Assembly: GCA_964465375.1 (NCBI GenBank)
Contig: CAYXIJ010000006.1
Coordinates: 1-64,000, forward strand
DNA: 64,000 bases
Direction: 5' to 3'
Origin: CAJWKT01 sp964465375
GTDB taxonomy: Bacteria > Pseudomonadota > Gammaproteobacteria > Steroidobacterales > Rariloculaceae
The notes below the pieces were generated by a model. The model was not told where the DNA came from and did no database searches. It worked only from the letters and a program-made list of their open reading frames with translations. This document shows, in pieces, positions 17,672 to 26,772 of the stretch; position 1 is the first letter of the stretch, and every line of letters starts with the position of its first letter. The position numbers and the translations under genes were made by a program.

Positions 17672-19095
17672 TCATTAAGACCCAAGTGGTTAGCCGAAAT
17701 ATGATAAATGTCTGACTGCCGTATCAGGCCAGTCAATTCCCTGATCCCGGGGATATTTGCAAAAACAGGCACCTGGGCGCCCGTATGCATTTCCTGCGGC
17801 GATTCATTAGTCGCATAGTTGATACTCATAATCCCACCTTCGCGGGTGCGCACTCGGGCCAAGTAGCCCGGGGTTGTATAATTGAGCGCAAGATGAGGGC
17901 CCTGATCGGCAATGATCTGAGCCGCATGAGTGTGATCTGCAGTCACAAGAATCAGTGTGTCCGAATTTTTTTCTGCGAAATCCAATGCGACTTTTAAAGC
18001 ATCGTCCAGTTGGCTCAACTCCCCTATATGCCCACAAGGCCGGCGTTGATGCGATTGCTTGTCAATTGATGCCGACTCGATCATAAGCATAAAACCCCGA
18101 CCATCATCTAAGTGATCAAGCGCCGCGCCTGTCATGTCGGCCAAGCTTGGCATCCCTTCAAAATTTGGGTTCGGCTCACAAAGAAAAGGCTCGGGTAGAT
18201 TCACCTGGCCCTCGACCCTTTCTACCCGCTGCGCCTGAGCCCCGTCCACACCTTGCAACCACACTGGCATGGTGTCCCGGGAAAACAGCCCCAAGACTTT
18301 TTCGGTCTTGGGTACTCTCCCCAACTCTTCCTGAGCATAAATGATCTGGAACCCGTTTTGATGGGCCACATCTAAAACCGTGCGCTCGGAACCCTCCTCA
18401 GTTGTCTGCTCAAAATATCTGGACCCACCACCGAGCACGATATCCAGGCCTGATGAGGCAATTTGCTCCGCAATCGACCCCTTTCCACCACTGGATTTTT
18501 CGTCCTGCGAGCAATCGACTGATAATTGGAATCGCTCAATAAATCGGACCATGCCGAGTGGACCCTCGCAGTAGCGCTGATTGATATGGGCCACAAAAGA
18601 AGCGGGCGTAGCATCGGTGATACTGGAGGTGGTGACGATTCCCGTGCCAAGACCCGCCGCCTGGGAAAGCTCCATAATTGTTTCGATGTCTCGGTCTGTT
18701 TCGGCTGTAGTTGCGATTCGACCCAAACTGGTGACGATTCCCGTTGCCATGCTGGTCGCAGAATTAGCCGAATCTGCCACATAGATTGACTGGTCGGGCT
18801 TGTCTTCTGCGACGGTTTCCACTCGCGCTGCACTTCTTACGGGTAAGTCATCAAGAGCCAATCGCCCCCCAGTGCCCAGGAGATAGTTACGGGCAATTGT
18901 AATCTGCTGATCATCCATCCCATCTCCGATGATCAAAATAACCTTCGGGGCTCCGATCCTGGCTTGTGGTTCCGCTGAATGCTCCACACAAGCTTGCACA
19001 AGCAAGCCAAACAGTAGGGACATTGAAAATATTCCCGTTGGCCGACCTATTAGTAACCGTAGAATGGACAATTTACGGTTCGCTTTCCTTGTCAT
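17668..19095 (-). CDS. Alkaline phosphatase (PhoA family), probably a lipoprotein
   Basis: 475 residues of the alkaline phosphatase superfamily: IIGDGMDDQQ (metal Asp near 58), the nucleophile Ser109 in VADSANSATSMATG, ITDATPASFVAH, and late VTADHTHAA with metal Asp and His ligands. It hydrolyses phosphomonoesters outside the cytoplasm. The N-terminus has a hydrophobic stretch ending in VQAC (Cys36), compatible with a lipobox, so it is probably membrane-anchored in the periplasm. The ERGSERT-type insert around 230 is not diagnostic. No Pho box was identified upstream. It shares four bases with the convergent binding-protein gene. Confidence 0.9.
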   Translation of the reverse strand: MTRKANRKLSILRLLIGRPTGIFSMSLLFGLLVQACVEHSAEPQARIGAPKVILIIGDGMDDQQITIARNYLLGTGGRLALDDLPVRSAARVETVAEDKPDQSIYVADSANSATSMATGIVTSLGRIATTAETDRDIETIMELSQAAGLGTGIVTTSSITDATPASFVAHINQRYCEGPLGMVRFIERFQLSVDCSQDEKSSGGKGSIAEQIASSGLDIVLGGGSRYFEQTTEEGSERTVLDVAHQNGFQIIYAQEELGRVPKTEKVLGLFSRDTMPVWLQGVDGAQAQRVERVEGQVNLPEPFLCEPNPNFEGMPSLADMTGAALDHLDDGRGFMLMIESASIDKQSHQRRPCGHIGELSQLDDALKVALDFAEKNSDTLILVTADHTHAAQIIADQGPHLALNYTTPGYLARVRTREGGIMSINYATNESPQEMHTGAQVPVFANIPGIRELTGLIRQSDIYHISANHLGLND

Positions 19096-19125
19096 CTCGC
19101 ACCCCGGGTTCCAAAGAACGAAAAG

Positions 19126-20280
19126 TTAATTTGAGAGCCCAAAAACCGGGCGCAACTTAGTACCAAGTCCATTGCCTACAAGTGCAGCAACAAACCACAA
19201 CCAACCATGCAGACTAGATGATGAAATCCCACTAAAGTAGGCACCGATATTGCAACCGTAGGCAATCCTAGCACCGTAACCAAGCAAAAGGCCGCCGGCA
19301 ATCGCCGCCAATAATGATCTCCAGGGTACTCGCCAAATTGGTGCAAATCTTCCTGCAAGCCCGGCTGCTGTCAGCGCACCAAGAATAATTCCAAAATTCA
19401 TCACCGAAGTAATGTCGCTGAAAACGCTTGCCTCAAGTGCAGCCGAAGCAGCCGGGCCTTGCCAATAAGGCCAAGCCGCCACGTTGAATCCGAGGGCAGC
19501 GGCTACTTTGGATCCCCACAAGGCGAATCCGGAAGTTATCCCCCACGGTCGTCCTGCTAAAATCAACGTTGCGACATTTACACCAGCGAGGCCAACCGCA
19601 CCCGCGACTAGAGGCCACGGTCCACGCAACCAGGAACCAGCCGCAAAACATGTGGCATTTTTTTCCAGGGCACCATAGCGGCGACGCTCGACAAAAGCCG
19701 AGCCCAGCCAAACCAAGGCAAACAACACGAGACTGATCACAAGAGCCAACCCGAGCCCAAACTGGCCAAGCAGCGAAACAGGGCCAAAACCGGGTGCAGC
19801 TTGCCAGGCAGGCAAATGGTAGGCCCCTAAGGCCGAACCCACGATAAATGCAACCAGCGTGAGCACCATTCGCATGCTTCCGCCACTAGCTGTAAAAAGT
19901 GTTCCGGACGCACAACCTCCACCCAGCTGCATGCCGACTCCAAACAAAAAAGCGCCAGCAATTACCGAAACACTGAGCGGTCTCACCGAGCCCCGAAGTT
20001 CCATCCCCCACAACTGGCCATCCGCAAGTAGCGGAAGAAAAATGATGGCCGTTACGGCCAACATGATCATTTGCGCACGCAACCCGGCTCCACGCCCTTT
20101 ACTGATCATGTCACGCCAAGCCGAAGTAAACCCAAATGCAGCATGGTACAAAATCAACCCGGCACCAATGCCCACCAAAAACAGTGCACCCTGCCGCCAA
20201 CCGACCAGGCCAACTATGTATACCAAAATCGCTCCACTTAGCAGAGCGCCGGTGATGACAGTACGCGAGTCAATCCTCAA
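19126..20280 (-). CDS. YeeE/YedE-family sulfur-compound transporter
   Basis: 384 residues with about ten membrane helices in two halves. Each half carries the family's Cys motif: GGGCASGTLFTASGGS in the first and AYGCNIGAYFSGISSSS in the second. Family members import thiosulfate or related sulfur species, with the Cys residues relaying the substrate. It starts at 20280 and is transcribed away from the secreted sulfurtransferase-like gene at 20443, with 162 bases between them, which suggests a common sulfur-related function. GGSMRM and the Trp-rich helices agree with the family; substrate is inferred. Confidence 0.9.
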   Translation of the reverse strand: MRIDSRTVITGALLSGAILVYIVGLVGWRQGALFLVGIGAGLILYHAAFGFTSAWRDMISKGRGAGLRAQMIMLAVTAIIFLPLLADGQLWGMELRGSVRPLSVSVIAGAFLFGVGMQLGGGCASGTLFTASGGSMRMVLTLVAFIVGSALGAYHLPAWQAAPGFGPVSLLGQFGLGLALVISLVLFALVWLGSAFVERRRYGALEKNATCFAAGSWLRGPWPLVAGAVGLAGVNVATLILAGRPWGITSGFALWGSKVAAALGFNVAAWPYWQGPAASAALEASVFSDITSVMNFGIILGALTAAGLAGRFAPIWRVPWRSLLAAIAGGLLLGYGARIAYGCNIGAYFSGISSSSLHGWLWFVAALVGNGLGTKLRPVFGLSN

Positions 20281-20442
20281 GTCGCCTCATCTCCCACATC
20301 AGTAATCCCGTCTTCAAACATCTCATTTGCATTCCGTTAGACCTGCATCGCACTTGGGCCGTCAATTTTATAGAATGAGGGTGGTTGGGACGAGCATCTC
20401 AAAGAACATAAAAACCCACTCTACAACCAACAGGTGATTTTA

Positions 20443-20982
20443 ATGAACGCTTTTTCAAGATACACCCTGACGGGTATATGCATAGTTCTAACATCTACAC
20501 CAAGCTTCGTGTTAGGCCAAGAATTTAAGAGTGAGCAACCCCCTGAGACAGATATGCAAAATTCTTTTGATCGTAGTACTTATCTGGACGGCATAACCTC
20601 TTTGGGGCAACCAAGTGCATCTGGTCTGGCTGATCTGGCACGAGCAGGCAATGTAGCGGTCATCGATTTGCGTGGTCCGGAAGAGGAACGGGGACTGGAA
20701 GAACGCGCTGCTGTAGAGGAGCTTGGCATGAAATATGTCTCACTCCCTATCACCGGAACAGCCAACATAAATTATGAGAACGCTGCCCAACTTCGACAGA
20801 TTATAGGCGAGTTTAATCAGCCGGTAGCGATCCATTGTGGTAGCGGCAACCGCGTCGGTGCCTTACTGGCACTGGGCGCTAAATTGAGCGGAGCTGAAGA
20901 CGAGGTAGCCCTGTCGATTGGCCGCGATAACGGCCTAACAAGCCTCGAATCAACAGTCCTCCAAAGACTCGAAGAAAAGTAG
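20443..20982 (+). CDS. Exported DUF442/Blh-like sulfurtransferase-phosphatase protein
   Basis: 179 residues from the ATG at 20443, preferred to the GTG at 20434 because of spacing from AGG at 20432. A signal peptide (cleavage near VLGQE) precedes a DUF442 fold, the phosphatase/rhodanese-like domain found in Blh proteins: VIDLRGPEEERG, the strand YVSLPITG, and the loop HCGSGNR with active Cys132 (C-x4-R). Blh homologues act in sulfide and persulfide detoxification alongside YeeE/YedE-type transporters, and such a transporter lies divergently next door. An exported copy is less common. First gene of a probable three-gene operon. Confidence 0.8.
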   Translation: MNAFSRYTLTGICIVLTSTPSFVLGQEFKSEQPPETDMQNSFDRSTYLDGITSLGQPSASGLADLARAGNVAVIDLRGPEEERGLEERAAVEELGMKYVSLPITGTANINYENAAQLRQIIGEFNQPVAIHCGSGNRVGALLALGAKLSGAEDEVALSIGRDNGLTSLESTVLQRLEEK

Positions 20983-21021
20983 TCCATACAATAAGGTTAA
21001 AAGCGGGGTGGAGTAAGGCTA

Positions 21022-22032
21022 ATGAAACTTTCATCAAACTTATTTTTATTCTTGATTCTAGGTTGCGGCATGCTCCCATCCATCAAAAGTGATGCCCAAA
21101 ATTCAACGGGAGAAAAGATAACTTACCTTTCTCGAAATATTTTTGGATTTGAAAATATGTTTGGCGAGGCTAGATCAACTCAACCTGAACAGGAAATTTT
21201 CGGATACCTACAATTTCCGGACAAGTTTGATCCGACAAACAAGTATCCATTAATTATAGCCTCTCATGGCTCGGCTAACTGGAGAGGACACCATGCTAAA
21301 TACTTAGATCAAATGCGCGAAACCGGCTTTGCGGTTCTTTCCATACATCCTTTTGACTCCAGAAATATTGACAGCACAGTCGGCAACCAAATCAACCTGA
21401 CCGCCGAATCGGTCATATGGGATATGGCGATGGCTCTCAAGGCTGTATGGAGTGACTCCAGGATTGACAACACAAAGGTTTTTGCTGCTGGCTGGAGCTT
21501 GGGTGGTACAGCAGTTCTATTCAATGCCTGGATGCCGCTTCAGCAGGAAGCATTCAGGGAAGAAGAAAGTTTTTCAGGATATTTGATGTGGTATCCCGCC
21601 TGTTTGGCATTGCCGGATACGGATGACTGGGACAAAGACTTTGTCCAAATTTATATGGGAGAAGCGGATAACTGGACTCCAGCAAAGCCCTGCATAGATC
21701 TCGTTCACAGAATGAATTCAATGGGCGGTAATGCCAATATTGAAATCTATCCCGGAGCTTACCACTCCTTTGATAGCACACTACCTCTAACATTACAGCC
21801 AGACGCGTACAGCTGGGCAAAATGTGATTCGTTCAAGTTATCCCCGGAAACCAAAAAGGTCTATGACCCAAATAATAAGGAAATAGATTTCAGCGACCCG
21901 CAACTTAGACGACTCGCCTATGAGTCTTGTGCGACTAAAGGTGAAGTAATGGCGGGATCAAGCCCAGAATACCAAAACGCCCCATACGAACACCTAGCCG
22001 ACCTGTTATCAGAAAAAATTGATTTAAATTAG
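21022..22032 (+). CDS. Exported alpha/beta hydrolase (dienelactone-hydrolase-like)
   Basis: 336 residues. The N-terminus is hydrophobic and ends in LILGC, so it may be a lipoprotein anchored at Cys15. The hydrolase core shows the oxyanion strand YPLIIASHGS, the nucleophile elbow GWSLGG (Ser159), and late ligands VQIYMGEADNW and GAYHSFD that would supply Asp and His. This is the dienelactone-hydrolase branch with an extended C-terminus containing several Cys residues. Substrate unknown. It starts 39 bases after the sulfurtransferase-like gene with GGAG upstream, and ends two bases before the MORN gene. Confidence 0.83.
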   Translation: MKLSSNLFLFLILGCGMLPSIKSDAQNSTGEKITYLSRNIFGFENMFGEARSTQPEQEIFGYLQFPDKFDPTNKYPLIIASHGSANWRGHHAKYLDQMRETGFAVLSIHPFDSRNIDSTVGNQINLTAESVIWDMAMALKAVWSDSRIDNTKVFAAGWSLGGTAVLFNAWMPLQQEAFREEESFSGYLMWYPACLALPDTDDWDKDFVQIYMGEADNWTPAKPCIDLVHRMNSMGGNANIEIYPGAYHSFDSTLPLTLQPDAYSWAKCDSFKLSPETKKVYDPNNKEIDFSDPQLRRLAYESCATKGEVMAGSSPEYQNAPYEHLADLLSEKIDLN

Positions 22033-22034
22033 CG

Positions 22035-22643
22035 ATGCAATCTATCCCGTCCCTTAAGGACCTGCGTCAACTCGGACTAAGCTGCACTTTGTTTGCGCTT
22101 TCGGCACAAGTTTGGAGTCAGCAGCTTTGCCCTGGAAGCTATAACCCGGCTACCTGGAATAACTGCCTAGGCAACTACGACTTCGCGAGCGGAAACCATT
22201 ACTTTGGTGAGTTTAGGGACGGACAACCGAATGGTCAGGGTACATTTAAATTTACAAGTGGAAACCAATACGTTGGTGAGTTCAGAAATAACCGGCGCCA
22301 TGGTCAGGGTACCTTTACCTATACAAATGGAGACCAGTACATTGGTGAGTTTAGGGACGACGAGCGCCATGGTCAGGGTACTCTCATCTATGCAAATGAA
22401 GACCAATACATTGGTGAATTCAACAACGGGGAGTTTAACGGACAAGGCACCTACACTTTTTCCGACGGTGACCAATACGTTGGTACTTTCAAGGACGGCC
22501 AAGCTACAGAAGAGGGTGTGTATACATTTTCCGATGGAACAATTCAGGAAAGCGCACTCAATCCAATGATGGATCGAATGGACCGCCTCTACCGCACTTT
22601 AAATTGTTCTAATTGTTTCGGGGGAACACGGTCCCCCGACTAG
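22035..22643 (+). CDS. Secreted MORN-repeat protein
   Basis: 202 residues with a signal peptide (to about residue 28, SAQVWSQQ) followed by at least five MORN repeats of 23 residues between residues 56 and 170. Each has the YxGEFxxGxxxGQGTxxY pattern; the first copies (YFGEFRDGQPNGQGTF) are the best conserved and the fifth (YVGTFKDGQATEEGVY) is degenerate. In bacteria, MORN repeats form beta-hairpin rods that often sit in the envelope; function unknown. Two Cys pairs flank the repeats (LCPG, NCLG and NCSNC). It is translationally close to the upstream esterase gene. Confidence 0.87.
   Translation: MQSIPSLKDLRQLGLSCTLFALSAQVWSQQLCPGSYNPATWNNCLGNYDFASGNHYFGEFRDGQPNGQGTFKFTSGNQYVGEFRNNRRHGQGTFTYTNGDQYIGEFRDDERHGQGTLIYANEDQYIGEFNNGEFNGQGTYTFSDGDQYVGTFKDGQATEEGVYTFSDGTIQESALNPMMDRMDRLYRTLNCSNCFGGTRSPD
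22200..22544 (+). repeat. Five tandem 69-base MORN units
   Basis: Five in-frame copies of about 69 bases encode 23-residue MORN units. They share the core GGTGAGTTNAGGGACGA-like block and the CATGGTCAGGGTAC block, the latter exact in copies 2 and 3. The DNA similarity of the middle copies suggests recent internal duplication or gene conversion. Long frames are also open on both strands here because the sequence is periodic; these are not genes. Confidence 0.8.
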
Positions 22644-22673
22644 AAAATTTCCCATCTTGATAATAACGAGCAG

Positions 22674-24149
22674 TTAGTCGGTGGCCTCACCCGTCCAGGG
22701 GGGGTCGGAATCGGCATGGGTTACGGGCAGCCAAGCTGAAAGCCTCTCCTTTACATCCGCTAATGATTTATCCCCAGCCAGGTTGTACCACTCGTTTTGA
22801 TCAGACTGTAAATCGTAGAGTTCTTCTGATCCATCAGCATGAAGCGTATAGCGGTAACGTTTATCTCTGACAGAATGTTCCCGGTACCCATTATTCGTGA
22901 CAGCCGCATGATCCCAAAAAGACGTCTGCCCCCTTAGTAACGGAACAAGACTCACTCCCTCTAGATGGTCTGGCACACTTAGCCCAGCAAGTTCGGTCAA
23001 AGTAGGATAGAGGTCTAGCAGAGAAACTGGTTCTTCGGTGCGACTACCGGGTGTTGTTATTCCGGGAGCAACAACAATGAATGGCACGTGTGTGGTTTCC
23101 TCCCATAACGTCCATTTTCGCCAGCGGTGCTTCTCACCAAGGTGAAATCCATGGTCCGACCACAAAACGACAATGGTTTCTTCCAGCTGACCGCTGCGGG
23201 TAAGGGCGTCGAGCACCCGGCCAACCATTGCGTCGGCAAAACTCGTGCTCGCCAAATACCCCTGTACGGCTTCTGCCCAGAGATTCTGCTCCAGAATCCA
23301 GTCATGCGCCTCAGGGCCACGCAGTATTGCGGAATCTCCACCAATTCTTGCAATTTCCGGAATATCCTCTAGGTCACTGTCCAAAACCTGTGGCACCGTT
23401 ATGCCCTCTAGCGGATGCATATCGAAATATTCCTGTGGAATGTACCAAGGCAAATGGGGCCGATAGATTCCTACGGCCAGGAATTGAGGCCCCCCACTGG
23501 CAGCAGCCAATTGCCTCTCCACCCAGGACACCACTTGCCCATCACCCATAGCTGAGTCATCCGTGACAACAGTAGACCAATCAAAGCCCAAAAAGTGCAC
23601 CGAGCCCGGATTTCCGTTTGCGGGCCGGTCGTGCGGGCCTACCTCATCCGGAAGCTGCCGCCCGACTGATGGATAAAATGCATGCCAAGCATCAGGATCG
23701 TTGTAGCCAGAGTAGCCATCGGATAGGTAGGTATGGGCGTGAAAAATCTTGCCGGCTCCAAATGTCCGGTAACCATGATCCTTAAAATACCGGGGCAGAG
23801 TTGCCACACCTTTCAGGCGTTCAAGCTCGCGCCAATCCACAGCATTACTGTAAACACCCGTGGTAGCCGGTCTCAGTCCGGTCAAAACGGCGGTGCGGGC
23901 TGGATTGCAGGACGTGCCTGTTGTATGGGCGTTGGCAAACAACATGCCACGACCAGCCAAGGCATCGATGTTAGGTGTTTTTGCCTGAGGATGTCCTCCC
24001 AGAACACCCACCCAATCATTGAGGTCATCGATAGAGATCAGGAGTACGTTTTTGAGTTCCGTCCGCTGAGCGCTGGCAGCAGAAAAACACAGGAAAAACA
24101 ATGCTAGCGACAGCGATTTTATAAATTTGAAATATTTTTCAGTATTCAT
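22674..24149 (-). CDS. Sulfatase, type I formylglycine family
   Basis: 491 residues with a signal peptide (cleavage near SAASAQR). The active-site sequence is CNPARTAVLTG, Cys81 to Arg85 of the C-x-P-x-R type, so Cys81 would be oxidised to formylglycine by a formylglycine-generating enzyme or anSME that is not in the window. The metal-binding Asp pair SIDDLND is at 41-42 and LWSDHGFHLGEKHRWRKWTLWEETTHVP supplies further ligands. The pattern resembles iduronate-2-sulfatase-like enzymes, which remove sulfate from polysaccharides, but substrate cannot be fixed. It converges with the MORN gene at a 30-base spacer. Confidence 0.93.
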   Translation of the reverse strand: MNTEKYFKFIKSLSLALFFLCFSAASAQRTELKNVLLISIDDLNDWVGVLGGHPQAKTPNIDALAGRGMLFANAHTTGTSCNPARTAVLTGLRPATTGVYSNAVDWRELERLKGVATLPRYFKDHGYRTFGAGKIFHAHTYLSDGYSGYNDPDAWHAFYPSVGRQLPDEVGPHDRPANGNPGSVHFLGFDWSTVVTDDSAMGDGQVVSWVERQLAAASGGPQFLAVGIYRPHLPWYIPQEYFDMHPLEGITVPQVLDSDLEDIPEIARIGGDSAILRGPEAHDWILEQNLWAEAVQGYLASTSFADAMVGRVLDALTRSGQLEETIVVLWSDHGFHLGEKHRWRKWTLWEETTHVPFIVVAPGITTPGSRTEEPVSLLDLYPTLTELAGLSVPDHLEGVSLVPLLRGQTSFWDHAAVTNNGYREHSVRDKRYRYTLHADGSEELYDLQSDQNEWYNLAGDKSLADVKERLSAWLPVTHADSDPPWTGEATD

Positions 24150-24260
24150 ACAAATGGAACTTACACGAGTTTTACTCAGAAACTAACTACAACAAACTAT
24201 CGCTATGCGTTGGATATCCAGCGACAATAGTTACATCTATCAATCGCGGAACGCAATTCT

Positions 24261-24644
24261 ATGTCTTTTGAAAGCAGGGCATTTCTCGTTGCGGGCAGCT
24301 TTGTATTACTAACGGCAACGGTACTTGGTGCCTATGGAGACCATGGAGTTAGGGGCAGCCTGGACACGAACCAATGGGAAGTCTACAAAACTGCGGTCAA
24401 CTACCAATTCCTTCACGGACTCGGTCTTCTTGTCATCGCTCAGCTTATGGAGCGTTATCCCGGCTCTCGCCTGATCAGCACAGCTGCCTGGCTTCTCCTC
24501 ATCGGCATACTGCTTTTCAGTGGAAGTATCTATGCAAAGACCTTTGGGGCTCCCGATGCAATTGGGGCACTCACACCATTCGGCGGGCTTAGCATGGTGG
24601 CAGGTTGGCTCAGTTTGGTCCTAGGGATCCTCCGCGTAAGGTAA
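24261..24644 (+). CDS. DUF423 membrane protein
   Basis: 127 residues with four predicted membrane helices and the family's marks: LGAYGDHGVRGSL near the first helix, YQFLHGLGLL, and a C-terminal LGALTPFGG-like stretch (IGALTPFGGLSMVAGW). DUF423 proteins are small inner-membrane proteins of unknown function. It reads divergently from the sulfatase and convergently to ddl. Length is as usual for the family (about 120-130). Confidence 0.9.
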   Translation: MSFESRAFLVAGSFVLLTATVLGAYGDHGVRGSLDTNQWEVYKTAVNYQFLHGLGLLVIAQLMERYPGSRLISTAAWLLLIGILLFSGSIYAKTFGAPDAIGALTPFGGLSMVAGWLSLVLGILRVR

Positions 24645-24710
24645 AGTGCAGGCCTCGTTTCCACTGCGAATTCCTCCAAGGCCCAAGTAGGCTAACTGAC
24701 TGAATCTTTT

Positions 24711-25703
24711 TTATGACGCATTGGCAAGTGCACTGAAACAAATGCGGTCACAGAGCTCAACAAAATCGATTCCGGCCGCCGCAGCAGACTTCGGAAGAAG
24801 GCTACCAATACTCAATCCCGGCAGCGTATTGACCTCAAGCACCCATAATTCTCCGTGGATATCCATGCGAAAATCTACCCGACTATAGGCACCCAGCTTG
24901 AGCGCCTTATGAGCAAGCAGTCCAAGTTCTTGCACGCGCAGCGCCGTTCCCGAATCAATGTCCGCTGGAAAAATTTCCTCAGCAGCCCCAGCTTGATATT
25001 TTGCTGCGTAGTCAAAAATATCACCTTCGGCCGGGATGATTTCACCAACCGCAAGAGCATTACCATCCAGAATCCCAACTGTGAGTTCGCGGCCCGGTAT
25101 ATAGCGCTCCAACATCACCTTGTCGTCAAAGGCCCTGGCTGCGGCAATAGCCGCTTCCAGTCCATCGTCTTCCCTAACAAGACTCAGCCCAACCGTTGAT
25201 CCCTGCGAATTGGGTTTCACAATCAGCGGAAATCCTAGTTTTCCACGAACCTCTTCAAGTGAGGCTGGCGCTATAAACCACTCAGGGGTGGGTACGCCCA
25301 CGCCGAGAAAAAGATGCTTTGCAGCATCCTTGTCCATGGCGAGTGCGCTGCCTGAAACACCGCTGCCAGTAAAGGGTATTTGGGCATCACTGAGGAGGGT
25401 CTGGGCAGTTCCGTCCTCTCCAGAACCTCCATGTAATGCCAAAAAAACCAAGTCAACATTTTTAAGTTCGGACATTGAGGCAATGGCTGACAAGTCCCCT
25501 TGCCGTGCATGTTCAGGAGGAGCCCGGCTAATGCTTTCAGTCAAAAAACTTTGCTCTTCCTCAGTAGTCAGAACACCCTGACTGGTTTCTACAGCAAAAA
25601 CTGCATGCCCAGCTTGCCGTAGGGCCAAAACCACCTGCGCGCCGCTCGCGACCGACACGTCGCGCTCCATACTGGTCCCACCGAAAAGAACAGCAACTTT
25701 CAA
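24711..25703 (-). CDS. ddl: D-alanine--D-alanine ligase
   Basis: 330 residues of the ATP-grasp D-Ala-D-Ala ligase, which makes the dipeptide for peptidoglycan precursors. Signature elements are VLFGGTSMERDVSVASG at the N-terminus, PFTGSGVSGSALAMDKDAAKHLF, the lid VMLERYIPGRELTVGIL, and the Mg-binding end FRMDIHGELWVLEVNTLPGLS. It stands alone here, away from any mur/fts cluster, so it may be a second copy or an enzyme of an unlinked locus. Closest to the classic Ddl type of proteobacteria. Confidence 0.95.
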   Translation of the reverse strand: MKVAVLFGGTSMERDVSVASGAQVVLALRQAGHAVFAVETSQGVLTTEEEQSFLTESISRAPPEHARQGDLSAIASMSELKNVDLVFLALHGGSGEDGTAQTLLSDAQIPFTGSGVSGSALAMDKDAAKHLFLGVGVPTPEWFIAPASLEEVRGKLGFPLIVKPNSQGSTVGLSLVREDDGLEAAIAAARAFDDKVMLERYIPGRELTVGILDGNALAVGEIIPAEGDIFDYAAKYQAGAAEEIFPADIDSGTALRVQELGLLAHKALKLGAYSRVDFRMDIHGELWVLEVNTLPGLSIGSLLPKSAAAAGIDFVELCDRICFSALANAS

Positions 25704-25853
25704 GGGCCCCTCTGCGCAGAAATTGACATGACATTAGCTTGCCGGAAACTCAGAGCCAAATAAATACTTGTCCAAGTTCAATGAAAATCCTAGTTTTGGT
25801 GAGGATGCGTATAATCGCCAAACTTGCCCCTCCTATATCAGGTAACAAACGTC

Positions 25854-26696
25854 ATGCGGATGACCAGGAGAGAATTTATAGCATGGCCCAATAAGGCCAT
25901 CACCTTGATGGGCATGTCTGGCGTAGGCAAGACAACATTAGCCTACAAACTTCCAAAATCCACATGGTTCCACTTCTCAGGGGACTATCGCATTGGCACA
26001 AAATATCTTGCCGAACCCATACTGGACAACATTAAGCAACAGGCAATGCAGGTGGACTTTCTGCGCGACCTGTTGCGCAGTGATTCTATATACATCGATA
26101 GCAACATCACCGTTCACAATCTAGAATCCATTGCCACCTTTCTCGGAAAAATTGGGCGTAGCGATCAGGGTGGTCTTTCGGTAGAGGAATTTAACAGACG
26201 TCAAAACCTGCATCGAGCCGCAGAAATCGGCGCCATGAGAGACGTTGCTGAATTTATCGAAAAGGCGGGCCAAATCTATGGGTATGATCACTTTGTCAAC
26301 GATGCTGGCGGCAGCATTTGCGAGCTGGATGACGATGAAACGCTGCAGACACTTGCTGCGCACACGCTGATTCTTTATTTGAAAGCAGATAAGGATCTGG
26401 AGAAAACACTCATTCAGCGGGCGCTTGATAACCCCAAGCCCATGTATTATCAGGCTCAGTTTTTGAGAAACAATCTTGACGAATACTTGAAAGTGGATGG
26501 CCTAGCTAGTGCGGAGGATATCGTGCCAGATCAGTTCGCAAGCTGGATATTTCCCAGACTAGTGGAACACCGGAGACCCAAGTATCAAAAGCTTGCAGAT
26601 ACTTACGGCTATACCGTAGACGCTCGTCTTATTGCGGAAGCAAATGACGAAACAGATTTTTTAGAGCTTGTCGCAAGCACCCTAGAACAAGATTGA
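25854..26696 (+). CDS. P-loop NTPase, kinase-like, function unknown
   Basis: 280 residues from ATG 25854 (a second ATG follows two codons later; the reading from TTG 25824 is rejected). A perfect Walker A, GMSGVGKTT, sits at residues 20-28 and is preceded by hydrophobic AITLM. The following FSGDYRIG and the absence of other domains recall kinase-type P-loop proteins acting on small substrates. The helical second half contains NDAGGSICELDDDE. I recognise it as a conserved protein found in several proteobacteria but cannot name its role. An Ogt-type gene follows in the same direction. Confidence 0.75.
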   Translation: MRMTRREFIAWPNKAITLMGMSGVGKTTLAYKLPKSTWFHFSGDYRIGTKYLAEPILDNIKQQAMQVDFLRDLLRSDSIYIDSNITVHNLESIATFLGKIGRSDQGGLSVEEFNRRQNLHRAAEIGAMRDVAEFIEKAGQIYGYDHFVNDAGGSICELDDDETLQTLAAHTLILYLKADKDLEKTLIQRALDNPKPMYYQAQFLRNNLDEYLKVDGLASAEDIVPDQFASWIFPRLVEHRRPKYQKLADTYGYTVDARLIAEANDETDFLELVASTLEQD

Positions 26697-26702
26697 CCAT
26701 CC

Positions 26703-26720
26703 ACAACCCTAAGGGGTTGT
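26703..26720 (+). terminator. Possible weak terminator hairpin
   Basis: A seven-base stem, ACAACCC and GGGTTGT, encloses a four-base loop (TAAG), just after the stop of the P-loop gene. The following TTATAC is only a weak T tract, so termination may be partial. It could instead be a stem in the leader of the next gene. Confidence 0.4.
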
Positions 26721-26772
26721 TATACAGTTCACGAGGACGAATTTTTGATTCGCGCATTCTACGAAGTATATT

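Noticed and set aside
22200..22544. Tandem repeats as a CRISPR array
   Set aside because: Units abut with no unique spacers and encode MORN repeats in frame.
22167..22569. Open frames on both strands in the MORN region
   Set aside because: They arise from the 69-base periodicity of the repeats, not from genes.
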